Shown here piece by piece: positions 1-64,000 of a DNA stretch of 64,000 nucleotides. The number at the start of each line of letters is the position of its first letter. Within the stretch, counting starts at the first letter, position 1. The notes under the pieces are model-generated. The model saw only the letters and a program-made list of their open reading frames with translations. It did no database searches and was not told the origin of the DNA. The position numbers and the translations under genes were made by a program. The stretch comes from Effrenium voratum (lineage: Eukaryota > Sar > Dinophyceae > Suessiales > Symbiodiniaceae), in NCBI GenBank assembly GCA_963377175.1, contig CAUJNA010003805.1, forward strand, positions 1,202,501-1,266,500, given 5' to 3'.

Positions 1-1571
1 CACAGCCAAGTGCGCCTTTTGATCAAGCAAGATTAGGCCGTGTGTTTTTGATTTGGGCTTCGGTAGTTGGTAGTTAGTCTTGGCTTCCCATTCAGCGATG
101 TTTCTTATTACGCGACGCCGTTGAAATCAAAAGAGGCGAGGGAAGACACGGTTTATTTTATGTCGATTTAACAGGCCTTTCGACACCAAGAACTGCTCGA
201 GCGTCCATCATGTTCTTTTGACTACCTAACAGTTGAAATTAGATGGTGAAGCGTCTTGGCAGAGCCGAACCCAATGGCAGAACCGAACGCTCTCCAAAAA
301 AAACGCAAGGCAGTGATCAGACCACGGAGCAAGCAAATTCTTTCAGTCTGGATTGAGCGGGGTCTCAGCATGATCAAACATCCTCATGTGGAACCTGCTC
401 AGGCTTCCCCAATCGGAGCCCTAATGGTTGTACGGCTAACCTTACCTAGATGGCCATTACCTCCGACCTCATTTTCTGCTTGCTTTCTTGCACAAATAAA
501 ACCCAGAAGGTGTCTAGGCAAAGTATCCACAGGCCTGTCGATGTGAGCGCTGAAACCGCCCGCTTCGGTGGGGCCCGAGGCGAGAGGTCTTCGGCTATGC
601 TGAGCTGTCCGAGATTCAGTCACAGGCAGCGGCCAGGGTCTACGGGGAGGGGTCATGCCACTTGGGGCCTGAATGGTCCCGCGTTGATGAACTCGGTTTT
701 GGCTCTTCGCAGGTTGTTGTCATGGGCAGAAAGGTTCTTGAACATTGTCCGAAGTAGCAGCCCCTTATCCAATGAAGCACCCGGTTTGAATTGCATTCAC
801 TCCGGTCATTCCAATAATTGCCATGGTCACGATCTGACCAACATGGGAAATCAACTGCCGGTTGTACAAGATGCTTTTTTTGTACCGCCCCCCCTCCCCC
901 CCAACACCGCGATTTCTTTCTTGGGATCCGCTTTTGACAAAAGCTACCTGTCATCGCAGGAGATCCCTAAGCTTTTACGAGCCTCTTTTGCGTGGGGTTG
1001 GATGCGCTTGCAGATCTTCCGGTTGAAATCTCAACACCAGTCACAAGCCACAGGGTCAACGTTAGGATTAACACTCCCCGGCTTGAAGGGTGACACGGTG
1101 TCCCATTGAAGGAATCTTGCATGTTGGAGAAACCGCGGCCAAATTAATTCGTCAAGTGCATTGATTTAGGGTCACCATTCGGACCCAATCCAGTTCTGTT
1201 GTTTTGCGATTCGAGCAGCACTCCGAACGGATTTTCTTGTGCTGGGCCCCATAGGCTCGATGGGTTTCGAATTCGATCATGAGATCCGCAACGATGAAGC
1301 TCTGAACGCATTGCGGCCATTGGCTCACGTCTGGTCGTTGGGCCCTCGACTTAGCACTGTTTTTCATGGATTCAGTCAAAATAAATATGCGTCTGGATGG
1401 TGGTCGCCAAATGTGTATTCCATACAACGGCTCGCGATCCCTTTTGCAAGACGTTTGTTGGGTGTTACAAACCGAAGAAGAACCGTTGGCTTCCTAATCC
1501 CGTGTGTCAGTGAAATTGACTGCTCACTTTGCCGAATGGCACGATAGCCGATTGGCGAGAACTCTTGGCAG
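1..1571. other. No supportable gene; presumed 5' intron sequence of the helicase
   Basis: Several short frames are open on both strands (for example 450-1109 +), but none shows a known motif or repetitive coding signature. By gene order, helicase exons encoding the N-terminus and Q motif should lie here or further upstream. I searched for a Q-motif peptide and did not find one. Confidence 0.4.
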
Positions 1572-58339
<56,768 letters not shown>

Positions 58340-59708
58340 GGGGACCCATTTAGTAGGGTACCCTATGTTGTGGTTAAAGGGAAGCCCAACATGTGTGGGG
58401 GAGGCTGAAATGTTTTTTTGTAAATGCATGCAGGTACGTGGATTCCCATTTTCGCCGCATGTCCTCGCAGGTCGCCTGAGGCATTCATTTCACAGGTATA
58501 CCATTCGTCCCTTCCGACCCGAAATCTCAATCATTCAATTCAATGTTTGAAGTGAGGTAGCCCACGCTTTTTAGGCAGGAACTCTTTGCACAGTGGTACG
58601 CTTTGGGGGGCTTCGAGTGTCATGAGATGACACAATGTCAAATATGTTAGGCCATGCAATGGTGAAACAAAAGTTTCTTTGAGGTGTGTGCTACTTGAAG
58701 TTTTAGCAACCCCAGCAAGGTAGAAAGTGTGTTCTCTCCTGCGGCTTTGAAACAAACTTACATGACCTGTGCGGTGAAGAGAAGACAGCTGCGTGTTGGA
58801 TTCCATGGAAATTGTCAGAAGCGCAAGGATACCAAAAGAAATTAGATATAGGATGCTGGACCAAAGATCAGATTGGGAAAGCGACATGTGAATTATCCCC
58901 CTTTCTTTGCACAGATTGCACCAGGCGGCTCATGACATGGACAACCACAGGCCATCAGCCTGATGTTGAACACATACCCTGTTGTCTTCAGTTGCAAGTT
59001 GGGCAAGTTCCAAGCTTGAGTCGAGACTCCCCGACATCGCAGGAAGAAGACGTGACTAGAGCAAAGCGCTCGTGGCGCGGCTGACGCGCCAAAAGAAAAA
59101 TCGCAAGCCGAAGCATCCCCTGGCACTCAGGGGGCAGAAGCCTAGAGTTTTACGTGTGCAACATGCAGCCTAGCTGTCGTGTTTGTTTGATCTTTATTAT
59201 GAAGGCTCACATGAACAGTACGCTCCAATAGCCGGGGGAAGAAGTTGTATTTATTGTTCAAAAGCAATCCATGTCAAGGGGAAGATGTGATGATCATTTG
59301 ACATCGCTGCCAGAGTGTGACTTTGCTGCCTGAGAATTGGATCAATTGCACGACAGAGAGGATCAGGACATCCCTCAACACAGTCATGGCACTCATGGCA
59401 CCCAGGTCACAACTAGCACTCATGGCACCTCTTGCCGCAAGTTGCTTCAAAAACATGAGCTGGGAGCGTTGCCAAGGGCTTGCTGGCTCACCCGAAAAGT
59501 TGCGTGTCACAGTCTCAGGCCTCAGGTTTTTGTCACTTGGGAGCCATGCCGATGCTCATAGAAGAATTGGACGAGGAGATGGTGGGAAGTGGATGAGGCG
59601 TCTGGATTTGAGTGTTTCAAGCGGGGAGCTCAACTAGTTGCTTTTCGGTTGATGACACCCCCAGGGTCTGATGGCAGCGAATCCATAGGCTGATCGAAAG
59701 GCAGTGCA

Positions 59709-59735
59709 CGTGTGTGTGTGTGTGTGTGTGTGTGT
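59709..59735. repeat. (GT)n microsatellite
   Basis: Pure GT run of about 26 bases. Confidence 0.93.
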
Positions 59736-60814
59736 TCATGATGGCCATGCGAGGTGTGCCATTACAGTCAGTTGACATACTCGGATATCAGTCGGGAACC
59801 AGTTGCGCTTCTCTTGATTTATCTGCAAACTGTGGGGGTGTATTTGCAATGTGTGGGAAATCCAACAAGACTGGCAAGAATCTCATTGTGTGGATCGCGA
59901 ACTTAGCGATGATTTGGGGTCAGAAAGTATGGCTAAAAGGTAGTCATGTATGGCACAAAATACCAGACTCACTTTGTTCGCCGCGAGAATACTGTGCCTA
60001 ATATTTGACACTCGCAAATTTCATCAAGACGTCTTTTCGACAACCAGACAGATTGGGCGATCCCTCTTTTGTGTTCAACCAAATAGGTGACTGTCCCAAC
60101 CACTTTTATCGATCCTGGCAAAAGGCCTCAGGAAAGACTGCAGTGAGGTAGCCCTGGCTTCCGGTCGAGAGCGCCGAGCCAATTTGAGGAGCCCGGGGGC
60201 ACTGCCTACACTTTTCACCACCTGGCAGATGCGAAGCGGGGGCCAAAGGAGCTCTCTTTCTGCTGAGAGCAAAGGCAGGCAAGGTCCCATTTTTTCAGGG
60301 TGTAGTCGTTCCCCACATTTTCAGGCCTCTTGTAGACGGGCAACTGAGGGAAGAAACTCATTTCGGTGCTTGCAGGTTGCCCCTGTTCTCAAAAGTTCCC
60401 CAGAGTTGTACCGTGAAGGTCTCTTGGTAGTTTTGAAGGGCTAAATGGGTGGTATACAGGGTGCAAATTCAAGTGTCCGGTCTTGAGGGCTCTAGTCTGG
60501 AACCCCGAATGTTCGTTGGGAAGTGTCCGAAGCTAGAAGTGAACAAAAAGGGGCAATGTGATTGGACTCCTCCACACATGGGTGGTTTCCTGTTGGCTGC
60601 TTTTGAAAAACAGTTTTGTTCTGGCGTCTCGGGCCTAACTTTCTTCATGTTGGCTGTGGGATCTTGTCATCAGTTCAGAGCTGCTTTGTTGTGCAGGGGC
60701 TCCAAGTCCAGTCAAGAATAAATCCGTGCGGCAAACTGTTTGGGGTGCAAGATTCTTCGCGCGCTTCTGAATCACTGTACTTCCGCATATGTCCTAAGCA
60801 TGATTCACAAGCTT

Positions 60815-60840
60815 TATATATATATATATATGTATATGTG

Positions 60841-60872
<32 letters not shown>

Positions 60873-60896
60873 ACCGATTATTATATATATATATAT
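60815..60896. repeat. (TA)n microsatellite
   Basis: Interrupted TATATA tract ending about 60 bases before a coding exon. Confidence 0.93.
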
Positions 60897-60955
60897 CCAA
60901 ATGCATGCTTGCTTTGGCATGTAAAGCCTTGCCAGTGCTCCAGCGGTATCCGGAG

Positions 60956-61073
60956 GTTCTTCTCCTTCCAGTCCGCAGAGATCCAGCCCTACTTTGAGAA
61001 GTGGGGCTTTGGCCCGGACATGGCGCGGGTTGAGACTCGCGAGTTGGGCCCGAACCGGCCGGACATCGTCTGA
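60956..61073 (+). CDS. C-terminal exon of an unrecognised gene
   Basis: Encodes FFSFQSAEIQPYFEKWGFGP, then DMARVETRELGPNRPDIV and TGA. Codon use and amino-acid mix look coding. Acceptor CCGGAG or the CCAG 20 bases upstream. I do not recognise the family, and no earlier exon could be assigned with confidence. Confidence 0.5.
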
Positions 61074-61716
61074 TTGAAATGCCAAAGGCCTTGAGGGAAG
61101 ACTCGGAGCGAAACAATCTCTGAGCTCGGCAACGAACCCCCAGTTGAAACCTTTGGGAACCTATCCAATAGTGTTCAGCCGCCGAGTGAGAGTCCTGGGG
61201 ATACGACCCGAGTAGCAGGGCTTGTCCTTGACAACCAGATCATGTGCGCTGGTTCGTGGAAGGTGTGCAAGCCCAAACCAAGGGAACGACGGCAAGCCTT
61301 GTGTGGATGTCATTCCATGTGCTAGCATATGTAGCCGCATATGCAGAGAACAGGTGGACCCAAAATGAAGTCGTGCTAAAAGCGTGCTGAAAGAAGCGAG
61401 CAACAGGTGAACTTCACAGGATTCGGCATCGAATTGTTGGAGTTGGGGCTTGGGATAAGGTTCTTGGGTTCTGGATTCCCTTGATATTCCCCTTTTGGTG
61501 CGGTTAAACCTCCGTGGGGTGTTCACTCAAAGTGGCTTTCCTTTTGCGATGACCCAACGTCAGTGAGGCGCCGCGAGAGGAAGCATGTTGTATCAAACAC
61601 TCATAAATCACTGATAAATAAACAGCTATACATACATATATATATACAAAATCAGGCCGCCCCCATTGACCTTGAGCCATTGCAACAGCACCCAAAAGGT
61701 AGTTCATGGGGGGCCT

Positions 61717-61721
<5 letters not shown>

Positions 61722-61752
<31 letters not shown>

Positions 61753-61772
61753 CATGTATATATATATACAAT
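61722..61772. repeat. (TA)n microsatellite
   Basis: Two TATATA runs separated by AATATTCATG. Confidence 0.92.
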
Positions 61773-61896
61773 ACATGGATCAAACAAGTGGTGCCCCTTG
61801 GTGTGGTCCATGTCCACTTGCTTGCCTTTTTTCCTGTGCATGATATTGACCCGGAAGATTTGGCAGTGTGAACGTCAATATCCCACTTGCTTTGTA

Positions 61897-62040
61897 GTTC
61901 CAGTTTGCTTCAACGAGGGCATGCCCAAAGATATCCAAATTGGACTGGTGCAGGCCATGTGCACCTTCAGAGTGGAGCAGAAGGCGGGACTTCGCTTGAG
62001 ACGGTCTTTCTCAGTCCACAACTCCATGATGTGCAGGGAA
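61897..62040 (+). CDS. Candidate exon of an unrecognised gene
   Basis: Open frame encoding FNEGMPKDIQIGLVQAMCTF and RVEQKAGLRLRRSF. It follows a TTCCAG-like acceptor. It lies just upstream of the better-supported exon 62177-62315, but the join was not resolved. Confidence 0.4.
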
Positions 62041-62176
62041 GCAAGTGTGCCTGGACGTCCTGTTTTTCTTTTCTTTTTCTTTTATGACATGCAGTTGTCC
62101 GACGGGAAGCAGTGCTACCATCGTTCGAGCTTTGGACGCCCCAAAAAAGCAGAACACATGCAGCCTAACGATGCAG

Positions 62177-62315
62177 GTGAATCGCGAGACGTTTCAGGAC
62201 ATGTTGGATGCTTTCTTCAAAGACAGGCTGGCGATGGAGTTGCTGGCCCGCACAGAAATGGCACATGCTTGGCAACCTTGGACGCTCTTTTGGGAAGCGC
62301 ACGCTTCCACGAAAG
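62177..62315 (+). CDS. Exon of an unrecognised gene
   Basis: Encodes VNRETFQDMLDAFFKDRLAM, ELLARTEMAHAWQPWTLFWE and AHAST. Bounded by GATGCAG and a textbook GTAACC donor, unusual in this window. Helical, charged composition. Downstream a frame to 62488 may hold a further exon (LPYDAREVLHVLQSM). Confidence 0.5.
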
Positions 62316-63529
62316 GTAACCTTTTTCGGTTCCGATTCTTTGCACCCACTTTGACCGCCGCTTGGCACCTGCCTTACGACGCCAGGGAAGTGCTACACGT
62401 GCTCCAGTCGATGACTAGCGCCCGGGTGCATGGGCCTCAGCGTGTCGCCTGGGAGCCAGTGGAAGCATTTCTTTTAGGAAGAACGTGAGCTTGAGAAGTG
62501 CCTGTTTTGCTGGACAACCACTCTGGAGCAAAATAATGGATGGGGAATGATCTCTCGCATATTTCAAATTTAGGCCTCCCATCAACTTGTGGCTTCATGT
62601 TTGGCCTCGGCCCTTGGCTATGCCGAACTTTCAGCGGGAGCTTCGCAAAAAATCAGAGAGCTTGTGAAGAGTTGCGTGGGTTGCTGGCTTCGCCCGCTAT
62701 TCGGCGAGTCGAGCAAATGCTGAGTCCAGTATGCGGGCGACAGCATCAAGGGAGAGAGGAGTAGCCAGAAGGAAGCCAAGCCCAGGGTCTTGAGTCACAG
62801 CCACTTTTCAATTGGTTAGATGAAATCATGCCCAAACTATGGTAAGCGCTTTGGAGCCCGGAGTTGGTTGCCGCTTGACAGATTTGAGTATTGCAGGGCG
62901 CCCGTTGGTGATCCCTATGGGGTGTCTATATATTATATATCGTTTCAAAGGGGATCGAAAGACATGTAAAATTGCACCCCAGCCGCAAAAGCGCTCTGCT
63001 TTAGCAATCAAAGCCTAAGCGAAGCTCCCCACATCTGGCTGGGTGGCTACTGTAACTGTAGTTGTTTGCCACTGTTGAATTGGAAGAAGCGAGCGGGTTG
63101 ATCTGAGTGCTCAGGTTTAGCCCGTCGAAGGTGTCGGTCAGATGGCAGGAGATGAGCACCAAGGCTGGGAAGTTGGATTGGTTGGCTTGATTTGGTGGAT
63201 AGCTGGCTCACCTTGCACATTAATTCGGAAAGGAAGTTCAGAAGGAAGTGTGCGTATCTCCGTCGCTAATTAAAGGTTGCTTTGGGCAAAGATAAGGAGA
63301 AAAAATGAATGCACTGGAGAAACATGTGTGGGTGTGTGGCCGGGAGTAGAAGAAGAGGAACAGCGACCTTTTGTTGGATTTAGCCTGTCCGGCTCCTCTC
63401 GAAACAGCGTCGGCCAACATAGCATGACTCATGGAGTCGCATTGCAGCTGGACTTTTTCAGATCAGGTGAAAGCGCGTCAGATTTTGCAGCTGGTTGCTT
63501 GTAGCTGTGAGCGCAAGTATGTTTGGGTT

Positions 63530-64000
63530 GTTTGTGGCGCTGTTGGTTGTGCGTGTGGTCGTGTGGTCGTGTGGTCGTGTGGTGGTGTGGTGGTGTGGTG
63601 GTGTGGTGGTGTGGTGGTGTGGCCGTGAATGTGTGTTTGTGTGGTTGTGTGCTTGTGTGCTTGTGTGTTTGTGTGCGTGTGTGTTTGTGTGTTTGTGTGT
63701 TTGTGTGTTTGTGTGTTTGTGTTGTGTGTTTCTGTGTTTGTGTGTTTGTGTGTTTGTGTGTTTATGTTTGTGTGGTTGTGTGGTTGTGTGTTTGTGTGTT
63801 CGTGTGTTTGTGTGGTTGTGTGGTTGTGTGGTTGTGTGGTTGTGTGGTTGTGTTGTGTGGTTGTGTGGTCGTGTGGTTGTGTGTTTGTGTGTTTGTGTGT
63901 TTGTGCGGTTGTGTGCCTGTGTGCTTGTGTGCTTGTGTGCGTGTGTGCGTGTGTGGTTGTTTGTTTGTGTGGTTGTGTTGTTGTGTGGTTGTGTGGTTGT
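63530..64000. repeat. GTGTGGTT / GTGTGTTT minisatellite
   Basis: At least 470 bases of GTGTG-based units with G/T only on the + strand, running off the window end. Confidence 0.97.

Larger units (their letters stand above)
58340..60955. other. No firmly recognised gene
   Basis: Contains a (GT)n run at about 59709-59735 and short repeated CATGGCAC words near 59385-59435. A possible exon near 60190-60245 (GGTAYTFHHLADAKRG) looks coding but has no partner. Nothing else was supported. Confidence 0.4.

Noticed and set aside
450..1109. 219-codon plus-strand frame
   Set aside because: Starts on a non-ATG codon, shows no domain, and overlaps an open minus-strand frame.
60675..61116. Ile/Tyr-rich minus-strand frames
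   Set aside because: Translations of the TA microsatellite and the complement of the 60956-61073 exon.

Overview
This 64 kb window reads as nuclear DNA of a dinoflagellate, most likely a Symbiodiniaceae-type or related lineage. The evidence is tiny exons (about 30-130 bp) scattered over tens of kilobases, introns that end in AG but often start with GC or GA instead of GT, one coding strand throughout, tandemly repeated genes, and dense microsatellites and palindromic interspersed repeats. No bacterial operons, rRNA or tRNA genes were recognised. Almost every long open frame is noise. The genes were found by assembling short conserved peptides whose intron phases agree.

Region 1 (1.57-58.34 kb, + strand): a DEAD-box RNA helicase is split over 26 proposed exons. 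All core motifs after the Q motif occur in order: HTGTGKT, SPTREL, ATPGRL, DEAD, SAT, VFFATA, SARGLDYP and YIHRVGRTAR, followed by a C-terminal extension. The exons add up to 1362 nt, an exact multiple of three. Only about 2.4% of the span codes. The 5' end lies upstream of the window.

Region 2 (6.26-33.41 kb, + strand): between the motif I exon (2.1 kb) and the motif Ia exon (34.7 kb) lie four tandem copies, A to D, of a module. Each has an N-terminal ubiquitin-like fold followed by a SPRY-like domain. B and C are a recent segmental duplicate; A and D are older. Either these are four nested genes in one 32.6 kb helicase intron, or they are coding inserts between motifs I and Ia, the place where the known helicase DDX1 carries its single SPRY domain. 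Copies A, C and D have a stop at the same position after the last SPRY strand, which favours nested genes. Copy B has no such stop and copy C has no obvious ATG, which leaves the question open.

Region 3 (55.80-56.93 kb, + strand): an intronless AAA+ ATPase reading frame with one apparent frameshift sits inside a late helicase intron and looks like a retrocopy or a captured gene.

Region 4 (58.3-64 kb): one C-terminal exon (60.96-61.07 kb) and a two-exon fragment of an unrecognised gene (61.9-62.3 kb). The window ends in a long GT-rich minisatellite.

Between exons the DNA holds microsatellites (AGT, CTG, TA, GA, TTCC, GT), minisatellites (28.5, 31.1 and 40.0 kb), a MITE-like inverted repeat (29.4 kb), and a palindromic element that lies just before a 3' splice site and recurs at other sites, as expected of introner-like elements.
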